A DNA stretch of 64,000 nucleotides, taken from NCBI RefSeq assembly GCF_002754475.1, contig NZ_PEFL01000001.1, positions 2,046,001-2,110,000 of the forward strand, in the 5' to 3' direction. The position numbers and the translations under genes were made by a program. This document shows, piece by piece, positions 44,785-52,219 of the stretch. Numbering within the stretch: the stretch's first letter is position 1; each line of letters begins with the position of its first letter. The stretch is from Comamonas sp. 26. GTDB lineage: Bacteria; Pseudomonadota; Gammaproteobacteria; Burkholderiales; Burkholderiaceae_C. The notes under the pieces are model-generated. The model ran no database searches, was not told the DNA's origin, and saw only the letters and a program-made list of their open reading frames with translations.

Positions 44785-46161
44785 ATGAATCCAAGCGCAA
44801 CCACTGTTCAGGGCACCCCACCCCGAACCCAGGCGGCCAGCCCCGACATCGCTGCAGACAATGCGCTGTACTCCAAGGTCAGCTGGCGTCTGCTGCCCCT
44901 GCTGCTGCTGTGCTACATGGTCGCCTACCTCGACCGCATCAACATTGGCTACGCGCAAATCCAGATGAAGCAGACGCTGGACTTTGGCGACGCGGCCTAC
45001 GGCTTTGGCGCGGGCCTGTTCTTCATTGGCTACTTTCTGTTTGAAGTGCCCAGCAACCTGCTGCTGGAGAAAATCGGCACCCGCAAGACTCTGATGCGCA
45101 TCATGGTCATCTGGGGCATTATCGCCACGGCCATGGCCTGGGTCTCCACCCCCATGCAGTTCTACGTGGCCCGTTTTCTGCTGGGCGCGTTCGAGGCCGG
45201 CTTCTTCCCCGGCGTCATTCTGTACTTCACCTACTGGTATCCCTCGGCCCGCCGTGGCCGGGTGATCTCCATCTTCCTATCCGCCGTCATGGGCATGGCC
45301 GTGGTCGCCGGCCCCCTGTGCGGTGCCATCCTTAAGTACATGAATGGCATCGATGGCCTGCACGGCTGGCAGTGGCTGTTCCTCATCCAGGGCCCACCCG
45401 CCTGCATCCTGGGCGTCATCCTCTATTTCTACCTGCAAGACCGACCTGCAGACGCTAAGTGGCTGACCGCTGAGGAAAAAGCCCGCCTGCAACACAATCT
45501 GGCCAACGACAGCAAAGCTGGCGGCAAGGCCAGCGCGCACGGTCACCATGGACACCAAAGCGGCCACGGCGCTCCCCTGAGCCAGCTGCTGCGCGACCCC
45601 AAGGTCTACGCCCTGTCTCTGGCCTACTTCATGATGCACGGCGCCACTTACCTGTTTGTCTTCTGGATGCCCACCGTCATTCAGGGTCTGGGTGTGCAGG
45701 ACGTGCTGCATGTCGGCATCTACTCGGCAATTCCGTTCATCGCGGGCCTGTTCGGCATGATTGCCTTCGGCGCCAGCTCGGACAAATTCCGCGAACGCCG
45801 CTGGCATTTCTTCATCGCCACCGGCCTGGCCATTGTCGGCCTCGTCATCACGCTGCAAATGCACGGCCACCTGGAAGGCTCGCTGATCTCCCTGGCCTTC
45901 ACGCTGATCGGCCTGGCCGCCCTGCCCCCGCTCTTCTTTGCCCTGGTCAGCGACTACCTTTCGCCTGCCGTGGCCGCAGGCGGCATCGCACTCATCAGCA
46001 GCCTGGGCAACCTTGGCTCCGCAGCCAGCCCCATGCTGGCCGGTGTGATGACCCAGTACACAGGCAACAAGCAATACAGCATCTACCTGGTGCTGGTCAT
46101 GCTGATCCTCTCCGTCATGGTGCTGATGCTGACCACCATGCGCAAAGCCAAAGCCCAATAA
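44785..46161 (+). CDS. MFS transporter, anion:cation symporter (ACS) type
   Basis: A 458-residue proton-coupled importer with twelve membrane segments. YLDRINIGYAQIQM in helix 1, GYFLFEVPSNLLLEKIGTRK (loop 2-3) and GAFEAGFFPGVILYFTYWY are hallmark blocks of the ACS family, whose members import sugar acids, tartrate, phthalate and similar anions. The central loop between helices 6 and 7 contains an unusual His-rich stretch (SAHGHHGHQSGHG). No catabolic genes adjoin it, so the substrate is unknown. ATG at 44785 is followed by a Thr/Ala-rich leader of about 28 residues. Confidence 0.9.
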   Translation: MNPSATTVQGTPPRTQAASPDIAADNALYSKVSWRLLPLLLLCYMVAYLDRINIGYAQIQMKQTLDFGDAAYGFGAGLFFIGYFLFEVPSNLLLEKIGTRKTLMRIMVIWGIIATAMAWVSTPMQFYVARFLLGAFEAGFFPGVILYFTYWYPSARRGRVISIFLSAVMGMAVVAGPLCGAILKYMNGIDGLHGWQWLFLIQGPPACILGVILYFYLQDRPADAKWLTAEEKARLQHNLANDSKAGGKASAHGHHGHQSGHGAPLSQLLRDPKVYALSLAYFMMHGATYLFVFWMPTVIQGLGVQDVLHVGIYSAIPFIAGLFGMIAFGASSDKFRERRWHFFIATGLAIVGLVITLQMHGHLEGSLISLAFTLIGLAALPPLFFALVSDYLSPAVAAGGIALISSLGNLGSAASPMLAGVMTQYTGNKQYSIYLVLVMLILSVMVLMLTTMRKAKAQ

Positions 46162-46232
46162 GAGCCAAGAGCCGCTAAGCCTGAAAAGACTCAGCGCGCT
46201 TCAAAGCGCCTGAGCCCAAAGTCAAAGCCCTC

Positions 46233-46282
46233 AAAAAGACCCACGACAGGTGCAGCCAATGCACTTGGCGTGGGTCTTTTTT
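46233..46282 (+). terminator. Rho-independent terminator of the MFS gene
   Basis: AAAAAGACCCACG and CGTGGGTCTTTTTT form a 13-bp stem with a long loop and T-run. Confidence 0.88.
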
Positions 46283-46360
46283 ATGTGGATTTTCTGTCTG
46301 AAATTCACCGCTGAAAGACGCTGCAACAGGCACAGCTAGCGCAACAATGCTTTGACCTAA

Positions 46361-46408
46361 AACGGGCTAAAGCACTCGTCCAATCAGCGCATTCAGCTAT
46401 CAAAATCA
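46361..46408 (+). repeat. Dispersed palindromic repeat copy (diverged)
   Basis: GCTAAAGCACT, then GCGCATTCAGCTATCAAAAT: the arms are partly decayed but the AGCTATCAAAA end is intact. It lies in the 427-base gap between the MFS gene and the small gene at 46589, which otherwise holds the terminator and a presumed promoter. Confidence 0.6.
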
Positions 46409-46588
46409 TAAGGTTCCGTGTCACACGGATTGCGCAACTTTGCCGCGCGCGCCCTTTGCGCCCATGTGTCGGGATATGTGACCTGGACCACAGGCGTGGT
46501 TCTGCTCCAGCAGCCCACTTGCAGGGCCACCACGCAAACCTGTCAACCGCCGCACCCCACGCGAGCAAGCATCTAACAAGGAAAGACA

Positions 46589-46828
46589 ATGACCTGCGAT
46601 CACCTCAAAGTGCTGGAACTGGCGAAAGCCGGCCACTGGGAAGAATCCCATGCCATGGTGCAAAAACACGGAGACGAGCTGTCTTGCCAGATCCACGGCT
46701 ACCTGCACCGGGTCGAAGGCGATCTGAGCAACGCCCGCTACTGGTATAGCCGCGGCAACAGCAAACTACCAAGCAATACGCTGGAGCAGGAATTGGAACG
46801 CCTGTACGCGCGTATATCCGAAGCCTGA
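46589..46828 (+). CDS. Small conserved hypothetical protein
   Basis: 79 residues. AKAGHWEESHAMVQKHGDEL, IHGYLHRVEGDLSNARYWY and a C-terminal LEQELERL form a pattern I recall from small conserved betaproteobacterial proteins (W-x-x-A/S-H, H-R-x-E-G-D-x-x-N-A-x-Y-W-Y). It may be a short helical-repeat fold. Function unknown. AAGGAAAG is at the right distance from the ATG, and coding looks real. Confidence 0.78.
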   Translation: MTCDHLKVLELAKAGHWEESHAMVQKHGDELSCQIHGYLHRVEGDLSNARYWYSRGNSKLPSNTLEQELERLYARISEA

Positions 46829-46992
46829 GTTCTGAAGTCTGAGCGCGCTGCCGGGCGCATGGCCAGCCTCGCCCTGCGACAAACTGCTGGCGCGCTGCTC
46901 AAGCAACGCTAATCAAGCTCACAGCTCTTCCCATGCATATGGCTGACGGCGGGTGCAGCACTCAACAGCCGCCGCATTCCGGCGTGGTGTGA
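46829..46992. other. Intergenic region between convergent genes
   Basis: No gene, clear terminator or operator seen; the adjoining bases 46995-47026 hold a repeat copy. Confidence 0.35.
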
Positions 46993-46994
46993 GT

Positions 46995-47026
46995 CATTTG
47001 CTAAGCGCTTGCAGCTATCAAAATGA
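46995..47026 (+). repeat. Dispersed palindromic repeat, half copy
   Basis: CTAAGCGCTTGCAGCTATCA keeps the right arm and end. It overlaps the last codons of the GFA-family gene region (stop at 47018). Confidence 0.6.
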
Positions 47027-47512
47027 TTCTTTGAGCTGCGCCTCGGCCTGCGAATTCGCCTCATAACGCACCCAGCCTGCCACCACCGGCTTGCCCGCAG
47101 CAGCGCCGCTCTTGCGGTCGCTGGGGTGCGAGCGCCCCTCGCTCACCGCTACCTCAGCAAAGTCAAACGGGCTCATGCCTTCAATACACGCCACATTCAC
47201 GCCGTACTGATGCGGCGACGAGCGCCGCTGGTGAAAGGTATAGATGCCGCAGTGCTTGCAAAAGAAATGCTTGGCCTGCCCGGTGTTGAACTGATAGAGC
47301 GTCAGCGCATCCTGCCCCTGCTGCACCTCAATCCCGCTCAGCTCTGCCGACACGGCCACGGCACCGCGCATGCGGCAAAACGAACAATTGCAACGCCGCG
47401 CGGTGTTGAGGCCATCGCTGAGCAGCACGGTAAAGCGCACTGCGCCGCAATGGCAGGCGGCGTTGAGCGGTTTGGAAAAGTCGGGGGTTGGGCTGGGCAT
47501 GGCTGTCTCCAT
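47018..47512 (-). CDS. GFA-family (CENP-V/glutathione-dependent formaldehyde-activating-like) zinc protein
   Basis: A 164-residue protein with the Gfa zinc-binding pattern: CHCGAVRF near the start, CNCSFCRMRG, and HFFCKHCGIYTFHQ. Members bind two zinc ions; few have proven formaldehyde-glutathione activity, so the substrate is unknown. Start is GTG/ATG at 47512 or the internal ATG at 47500. Upstream (47616-47685) are two palindromes identical in type to those before the HipB-like gene, so the HipB-like protein may regulate this gene. Confidence 0.88.
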   Translation of the reverse strand: METAMPSPTPDFSKPLNAACHCGAVRFTVLLSDGLNTARRCNCSFCRMRGAVAVSAELSGIEVQQGQDALTLYQFNTGQAKHFFCKHCGIYTFHQRRSSPHQYGVNVACIEGMSPFDFAEVAVSEGRSHPSDRKSGAAAGKPVVAGWVRYEANSQAEAQLKESF

Positions 47513-47558
47513 CTATGGATGGTTTTTAAGGCTAGCGCTGAAATCAGCGGTATCCAAT

Positions 47559-47615
47559 ATCAATAAAATCAGGCACAAGCGCTTATGCAGAAAGCACTAA
47601 CAGCTATGAAATCTG
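47559..47615 (+). repeat. Dispersed palindromic repeat copy
   Basis: CAAGCGCTTATGCAGAAAGC followed by ACTAACAGCTATGAAATC: both arms are recognisable. It lies between the GFA gene start and the nearest palindromic operator. Confidence 0.7.
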
Positions 47616-47637
47616 AAATTTCCCGATCAGGAAATTT
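47616..47637. promoter_or_regulatory. HipB-type operator palindrome 1
   Basis: AAATTTCC-CGATCA-GGAAATTT, symmetrical. One of four related sites around the HipB-like gene. Confidence 0.6.
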
Positions 47638-47666
47638 TTGATTTGAAGCGGCTAATTCCAGCACAT

Positions 47667-47685
47667 ATTTCCCGTTCGGGAAATT
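47667..47685. promoter_or_regulatory. HipB-type operator palindrome 2
   Basis: ATTTCCCGTTCGGGAAATT, nearly perfect dyad, 51 bases from operator 1. Confidence 0.65.
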
Positions 47686-47791
47686 TAATAGGTATCGCTG
47701 CGCTCCCGTTTCAAAGACGAAATCACCCGTGCGAGCACACACAGGCACGCTCAGGCCATGCGCCGCAGCGTCAAGGCGCAGCGCTGTTCGA

Positions 47792-48055
47792 TCAGTTGCA
47801 CAAGTCTGCCGCCCGGCTAGCAGCGTCTTCAGGTACCGCATCCGGCAAGCCGCCCAACTGCAACTCGCCCCCCAGCGCATCAATCACCCGCAGCACATGC
47901 TCCAGCCGCACCGTGGGCTTGCCAGCCTCCAGATCCACAATAAAACGTGTTCCCACCCCTGCGGCCAAAGCCAGCTGCGGCTGGGTCAGCCCCAGTTGTT
48001 TGCGGGCGGTGCGCAAGGCGGTGCCCAGCTGGTTGGTGGTTTGAATGGTTGGCAT
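47792..48055 (-). CDS. HipB-like XRE-family regulator, orphan (no HipA)
   Basis: An 87-residue DNA-binding protein with an XRE helix-turn-helix: LGTALRTARKQLGLTQPQLA, then AGVGTRFIVDLEAGKPTVRL and VLRVIDALGGEL. This is the exact layout of HipB antitoxins (G-T-R-F-I-x-D-L-E-x-G-K-P-T). HipB normally neutralises and co-represses with the kinase HipA encoded just downstream. Here no HipA follows: the 280 bases downstream are non-coding and then comes the GFA gene. Two palindromic operators lie upstream (48074-48142) and two downstream. Either hipA was lost or this is a stand-alone repressor. Confidence 0.88.
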   Translation of the reverse strand: MPTIQTTNQLGTALRTARKQLGLTQPQLALAAGVGTRFIVDLEAGKPTVRLEHVLRVIDALGGELQLGGLPDAVPEDAASRAADLCN

Positions 48056-48073
48056 GGTGTGGCTACTTTAGAA

Positions 48074-48092
48074 AGTTCCCGTTCGGGAAATT
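48074..48092. promoter_or_regulatory. HipB-type operator palindrome 3
   Basis: AGTTCCCGTTCGGGAAATT, 19 bases upstream of the HipB-like start, suited to autoregulation. Confidence 0.65.
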
Positions 48093-48123
48093 ATGAAGCC
48101 AAATCTCTTGAGAAATAAGTCAT

Positions 48124-48142
48124 ATTTCCTGATCGGTAAATT
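48124..48142. promoter_or_regulatory. HipB-type operator palindrome 4
   Basis: ATTTCCTGATCGGTAAATT, a weaker version 50 bases from operator 3; the same spacing separates operators 1 and 2. Confidence 0.55.
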
Positions 48143-48185
48143 AAGCAAACGGTTCGTCCTCTGTCGCTCGCGACAAAGCGATACT

Positions 48186-48225
48186 GATTTGATAGCTGCT
48201 TGTTATTATTGTGATTGGGGTTGAG
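48186..48225 (-). repeat. Dispersed palindromic repeat, half copy
   Basis: TTTGATAGCTGCTTGTTATT. It runs directly into long repeat copy A. Confidence 0.55.
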
Positions 48226-48249
48226 GAAGTTTTGGCTTGTTATTTTGTT

Positions 48250-48535
48250 TTAGCCTCATGCCTGATTGACGGACAGGTGCCGGGTTTCGCCCCGGCGGGC
48301 AACCTACTTTCTCTGGCCAGAAAGTAGGCAAAGAGCCAGACCCTACTGCCGCGTCCCCTCCGCTGCGCTCCGGGGCAAACCTGTGCCGCCAACCTCTTGT
48401 TGCTGTGCGGCAAAACTCACTGCATGCCTTTGGCACTCCGTTCAAACAGGTTGCCGCAGAAGTGATAACGATGCGGCTGCACTCTGCGGTGCAGCCGCCC
48501 GCAACAAGAGGCCGCCGTCGCAGGCGCGGGCAAAA
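48250..48535. repeat. Long dispersed repeat, copy A (about 285 bp)
   Basis: It begins TTAGCCTCATGCCTGATT and ends CAACAAGAGGCCGCC...GCAGGC. It contains the internal palindrome ACTTTCT-(loop)-AGAAAGT and GGGTTTCGCCCCGGC. Copy B at 48997-49273 matches it along its whole length at roughly 85 percent by eye. No gene is supported inside it. The 48056-49378 stretch (over 1.3 kb without a real gene) consists mostly of such repeats. Confidence 0.8.
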
Positions 48536-48565
48536 GGGCAAGGGAGCCGGAATAGCTTCTTTATC

Positions 48566-48625
48566 AAAATAGATAGCTGCCACCGCAATTGGAATAAGCG
48601 CTAGAAGTCATTTCGTTACAAATCA
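48566..48625 (-). repeat. Dispersed palindromic repeat copy
   Basis: GATAGCTGCCACCGCAATTG then AATAAGCGCTAGAAGTCATT: both arms present, reverse orientation. Confidence 0.6.
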
Positions 48626-48639
48626 GGCAGGCCGTCCGC

Positions 48640-48905
48640 TCCCGGTTCCTACCCCTTGTGTCTGCGCCTGCGGCACGTGGATCAGACTGCGGGCAGCGCT
48701 GCCGTAGGACAGCGTTGCTTCGTGAACTGACTTGCCGCCGTTTGTTTGAGCGTAGCGGCAAAGCCGCTCAACGAGTTGGGCGGCACCGCAGACTGAATCG
48801 TGTGACGCAGGTTTGCCCGTAGCGCAGCGAAGGGACGCAGACAGCAGGGTCGCCTTTTCTTTGGGTACTTCTCTTTTGGCAAAGCAAAAGAAAGTACCTC
48901 GCCTG
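48640..48905. repeat. Related long repeat in opposite orientation (copy C)
   Basis: Read on the minus strand it begins with AGGTACTTTCTTTTGCTTTG and continues CAAAAGAGAAGTACCC, GGCGACCCTGCT, GCGTCCCTTCGCTGCGCTAC and GGGCAAACCTGCG, a scheme parallel to copies A and B. Such sequences recur in many Comamonadaceae genomes and give rise to spurious predicted proteins. Confidence 0.6.
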
Positions 48906-48949
48906 CCGGGGCGAGACCCAGCCTCTGTCGCTGGCGACGATATGAAGTT

Positions 48950-49000
48950 AATTTTGGTAGCTACCAGCGTAGTATGCATAAGCTCTAGAGCCTGATTTAG
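48950..49000 (-). repeat. Dispersed palindromic repeat copy
   Basis: TTTTGGTAGCTACCAGCGTA then ATGCATAAGCTCTAGAGCCT. It leads straight into long repeat copy B, just as a half copy leads into copy A. Confidence 0.6.
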
Positions 49001-49273
49001 CCTCATGCCTGATTAACGGACAGGAGCCGGGTTTCGCCCCGGCTGGCGCCCTACTTTCTGTGACCAGAAAGTAGGCAAAGAGCCTAACCCTGCTACCCGC
49101 GTCCCTCCGGCTTCGCCTGCGGGCAAACCTGCGCCGCCAACCTCTTGCTGCGGTGCGGCAAAACTCACTGCGTGCCTATGGCACTCCGCTCAAACAGGTT
49201 GCCGCAAAAGTGATGTCTATGCGTCTGCACTCTGCGGTGCAGTCGCCCGCAACAAGAGGCCGCCTTCGCAGGC
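48997..49273. repeat. Long dispersed repeat, copy B (about 277 bp)
   Basis: Direct repeat of copy A, ending about 100 bases before the AT-rich two-gene unit. Confidence 0.8.
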
Positions 49274-49378
49274 ATTGACAAACGAGGTAATAGCTTGCCC
49301 GGGATAACTCAGAACAGAAGCCTTTGCTCACTTCGAGTTTATAAGTAAAAATCTTAGTTCCACTCATATTTAAAAACT

Positions 49379-50773
49379 ATGCATCTCAAATCATTTAGAT
49401 TAAAGAATTTCAAAAAATTTAAAGACATAAATATCAATTTGAATAAAAAAATTATTATTTTAGTTGGTCCAAACAGCGTTGGAAAAACTTCGATAATAAA
49501 AGCAATTTTAGCTTTAAAACAAACCTTCTCTCTTGAAAATGATGGAGAACATTTCTTATCAAGGGGTAGTTTGGTCGAATTAGGTTCGTATCATGACTTT
49601 GCTTTCAACCACAAGACAGATAATAATGTTGAATTTTCTGGAGAAATAGATTTTGACGAAAATGATTCTATTGAGGGTGTTGATGTAGTAATCGATCGAT
49701 TGAGCTTTACTATTGAATACTGCTTCAACGAAGAAACCGATCAGTCCATCCTAAATAATATTTCATTTGCGATTTTTTCTAAAGGGAAAAAATCAACAGT
49801 CAACATTTACAGAAAAAATTTACAGAAGCAAGACATACTAAATGTATCATACTTTATCGACTTAAACAATATTGATGAAATATCAGAAAATTCTTTGGTA
49901 ATTAAGGCATTAGAGACGTTTAGAACAAAAAATATTAGCAATAAAAAAACCTCTTACAAAATAACGAAAAATTTTAAATTTGAATCTACCAGCCATCAAA
50001 CAAGCCCAGATTCATTAATATATTCAAAAATACTTTCCATTCTACTTGACGGGTTATTTTCATCCATTGGAACAGCATTAAATAAAAATTTCAGCTACAT
50101 AGGCCCAATAAGAAATAAACCAGAAAGATTTAGTATAAAACGCGCTAACTCCAACTATGTTGGAGCAGCTGGAGAACACACACCCAGCGTTCTAACAAAC
50201 TTAAATTCTCAGCATAGATTCAGATCAATTTTTCAAAAAATAAATTCAGATTTCAAAAAATTATTCGGGAAAAGTCTAATAATTAATACAAGCAATGAAA
50301 TTACGAGAATTCGTATTGCAACCGAATCCAGCGAACATACTGATTCAATCAATGACGTTGGATTTGGAATTTCACAAATATTACCAATAATAACGCAAGC
50401 AAACCTTCTTGAGCAAAACCAGGTTTTAATACTTGAGCAGCCAGAGCTACACTTACACCCAGAAACACAGACAAAACTATCAGAGATACTAATTAATGAT
50501 TTAAGCATTAATAGAAAATTCATTATTGAAACTCACAGCGAACACCTTATCAGAGGACTACAGCTTGCTGTTCATTCTGGAAAAATAAAAAATGATGATA
50601 TTTCAATAATTTATATTAAAAAGAACTCTGAAGAAAATTCAATCTACTCCTTACTCAAGTTAAATGAAAATGGCGATCTTGCAGACAAATGGCCCGCAGG
50701 ATTTTTCGATCAAGCATATCAATTTACGCTAAAAATGCTGGGAGGTTCTCGTGAGAATTCTTTACCACGTTGA
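49379..50773 (+). CDS. DUF3696-type AAA/ABC ATPase, candidate defence-system sensor
   Basis: 464 residues, very AT-rich unlike its neighbours. Walker A is GPNSVGKTS (30-38) right after the ABC/RecF-type first strand FRLKNFKKFKDI. A signature-like NDVGFGISQ is at 325-333, Walker B LILEQPELHLHP at 350-361, the switch His in ETHSEHLI at 384-391, and the DUF3696 ending WPAGFFD at 438-444. Such SMC/OLD-like ATPases act as sensor or motor in two-gene immune systems (for example Gabija, PARIS, AbiL), though the family alone does not prove defence. It has no TOPRIM domain, so it is not an OLD nuclease. The next gene overlaps it by 23 bases. Confidence 0.9.
   Translation: MHLKSFRLKNFKKFKDININLNKKIIILVGPNSVGKTSIIKAILALKQTFSLENDGEHFLSRGSLVELGSYHDFAFNHKTDNNVEFSGEIDFDENDSIEGVDVVIDRLSFTIEYCFNEETDQSILNNISFAIFSKGKKSTVNIYRKNLQKQDILNVSYFIDLNNIDEISENSLVIKALETFRTKNISNKKTSYKITKNFKFESTSHQTSPDSLIYSKILSILLDGLFSSIGTALNKNFSYIGPIRNKPERFSIKRANSNYVGAAGEHTPSVLTNLNSQHRFRSIFQKINSDFKKLFGKSLIINTSNEITRIRIATESSEHTDSINDVGFGISQILPIITQANLLEQNQVLILEQPELHLHPETQTKLSEILINDLSINRKFIIETHSEHLIRGLQLAVHSGKIKNDDISIIYIKKNSEENSIYSLLKLNENGDLADKWPAGFFDQAYQFTLKMLGGSRENSLPR
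50740..50753 (+). promoter_or_regulatory. Ribosome binding site and GTG start inside the ATPase gene
   Basis: TGGGAGGTTCTCGTG: a strong GGGAGG six bases before GTG 50751, within the ATPase coding sequence. It sets the start of the second gene and couples the two translations. Confidence 0.8.
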
Positions 50774-51638
50774 TGCAATTAAAAAAATATTCAACAGAGA
50801 AATTACTCTAAGCGATTATAAGAATGCGTTATTTCACTCGACAGCTATCGCTATCAACGATGAGGTCCTAGAGGACTACAACCGAGAGCTAGGAGAAAAT
50901 CCAATGTTTCAAGATTGGTTTAGCTCAATATATCTCAACAACTGCATCCTAAATGCCGACGGAGAAAATGGCGCAGAACATTTATCACAATACGTTCCAA
51001 ATTGGAATCATTATGGGAGAGCAAGTTATTTTTGCGATCAGCAAATTTCATCGATAAATCAATGTGGAAAACATATTATCAATCATGTTGACAATATTTA
51101 TGTTGAAAATTTCCTCAAAAAACCAATGATTCAGTCAAATCCATACAAAACTATTGTCATGGAGAGTAATGGAAAAATTGAATTTTCAATTTTAGAAAAA
51201 TACATAAAAGTAGAAAAAGAAATTTATATATATGATCAATACATAAATAAACAATCAAAAAAATTAATCGACTACATCGTTAATAACGCACCTAAAAATT
51301 GTTTCATTAAGGTTTTTCTTTTTGAAGAAAACAACAACTGCCACTCCGCAATTGATCTACATCATATTTATAATTCAGACCATATAAAGTTTTATAAAGT
51401 AGATGCAGCCACTGCTGCATCGATACATGATAGATTTATTAATTTTGGCAGAAGAATACAAGTTTGCTTTAGTGTTGGATTAGATCAATTTAATTCCAAA
51501 CTAATTAATAAAATCGAACATTTCTCAAACAGAGATTCCACCATTACTTTCTACGATATCAACCGCAGCGACTCGCACTATGAAATATCTTGCGACAATG
51601 GGTTTGAAATAAAATTAAAAAAAAGAAAAATCTATTAA
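50751..51638 (+). CDS. Predicted phospholipase-D-like effector paired with the ATPase
   Basis: 295 residues, AT-rich. No family is assigned with certainty. IYIYDQYI (158-165) then a helix and IKVFLFEE look like the first half of a PLD fold (strand-D-x-Y, then a strand). HDRFINFGRRIQVCFSVGLD (226-245) matches the H-D-R-x-I...G-L-D pattern of the MIT_C type PLD-like domain, in which the classical HKD is altered. Residues 1-110 are unlike anything I know and contain several Cys and His (FCDQQ, QCGKHIIN). Whether it cuts nucleic acid or lipid, or only binds, is unknown. Start GTG 50751 is fixed by GGGAGG upstream. Confidence 0.75.
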   Translation: MRILYHVDAIKKIFNREITLSDYKNALFHSTAIAINDEVLEDYNRELGENPMFQDWFSSIYLNNCILNADGENGAEHLSQYVPNWNHYGRASYFCDQQISSINQCGKHIINHVDNIYVENFLKKPMIQSNPYKTIVMESNGKIEFSILEKYIKVEKEIYIYDQYINKQSKKLIDYIVNNAPKNCFIKVFLFEENNNCHSAIDLHHIYNSDHIKFYKVDAATAASIHDRFINFGRRIQVCFSVGLDQFNSKLINKIEHFSNRDSTITFYDINRSDSHYEISCDNGFEIKLKKRKIY

Positions 51639-51907
51639 AACCTTAAAAAATATCCAAAAACAAAAAACAAGAAATCCTAGATTATTTCTTTATCATAAGC
51701 CAGCTTTTATATTTCATTGCGCATAGCCAGTACGCCTTTCAATAACCAACAGCACTTACCACACAAAGCGAGACTTCAATATTGATAGTCTTCTTTGTTT
51801 TCACCCATTTAGGACGCATTGATGCAGCCAAACCGTATACATGTCACAGCCTCGGAAAGTCCTAATTCCTTAAAAATTTACAACCGCTAGTCATCTAGTG
51901 CGTAGAC

Positions 51908-51932
51908 ATCAAGCGAAAGCAACTATCGAAAT
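51908..51932 (+). repeat. Dispersed palindromic repeat, half copy
   Basis: ATCAAGCGAAAGCAACTATC resembles the right arm and AGCTATC end; it abuts the terminator at 51933. Confidence 0.5.
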
Positions 51933-51962
51933 AAAAAAGGCAGCTCGAAGGCTGCCTTTTTT
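51933..51962. terminator. Bidirectional terminator, first copy
   Basis: AAAAAAGGCAGC-TCGAAG-GCTGCCTTTTTT. Symmetrical, with T-runs on both strands. Confidence 0.85.
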
Positions 51963-52035
51963 ATAACAAGTCCTAAACGCGCCAGCAGACCTTCGTGCAA
52001 GAGGCGCAGCTCGTCCAGAATCAGGACCCTGACTT

Positions 52036-52164
52036 CTACGCAATGACATCGCGCTCAAGTTGCTGGACGACGGTGCAATAGTGGCGCAGCAATTTCAAAT
52101 AATCGCGCAACCATGCATTGAGAGGGTGGCGCATAACGCCAGTCACAGCCCCCCTGCCGCCCAT
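52036..52164 (-). CDS. Possible small protein or gene remnant
   Basis: A 42-codon frame containing RHPLNAWLRDYLKLLRHYCT and a C-terminal QQLERDVIA. It has no recognised family and no clear ribosome binding site. Composition is like the chromosome rather than the AT-rich island. It could be the tail of a lost gene. Confidence 0.25.
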   Translation of the reverse strand: MGGRGAVTGVMRHPLNAWLRDYLKLLRHYCTVVQQLERDVIA

Positions 52165-52177
52165 ATGCATCAAAATG

Positions 52178-52219
52178 CTTTCAAACCCATAAGCAGAAAG
52201 CGCAAACAGCTATCAAAAT
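52178..52219 (+). repeat. Dispersed palindromic repeat copy
   Basis: CATAAGCAGAAAGCGCAAAC followed by AGCTATCAAAAT, abutting the second terminator copy. Confidence 0.65.

Noticed and set aside
47569..47883. A 104-codon minus-strand frame downstream of the HipB-like gene, considered as a HipA remnant
   Set aside because: It overlaps the HipB-like gene in another frame, runs through two operators and a repeat, and shows none of the HipA kinase motifs.
48623..49006. A 127-codon frame, and similar short frames in 48206-49367
   Set aside because: They lie within long dispersed repeats and are typical false predictions from such elements.
49379..50773. OLD-family nuclease identity for the ATPase
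   Set aside because: There is no C-terminal TOPRIM domain; the protein ends with the DUF3696-type WPAGFFD segment.
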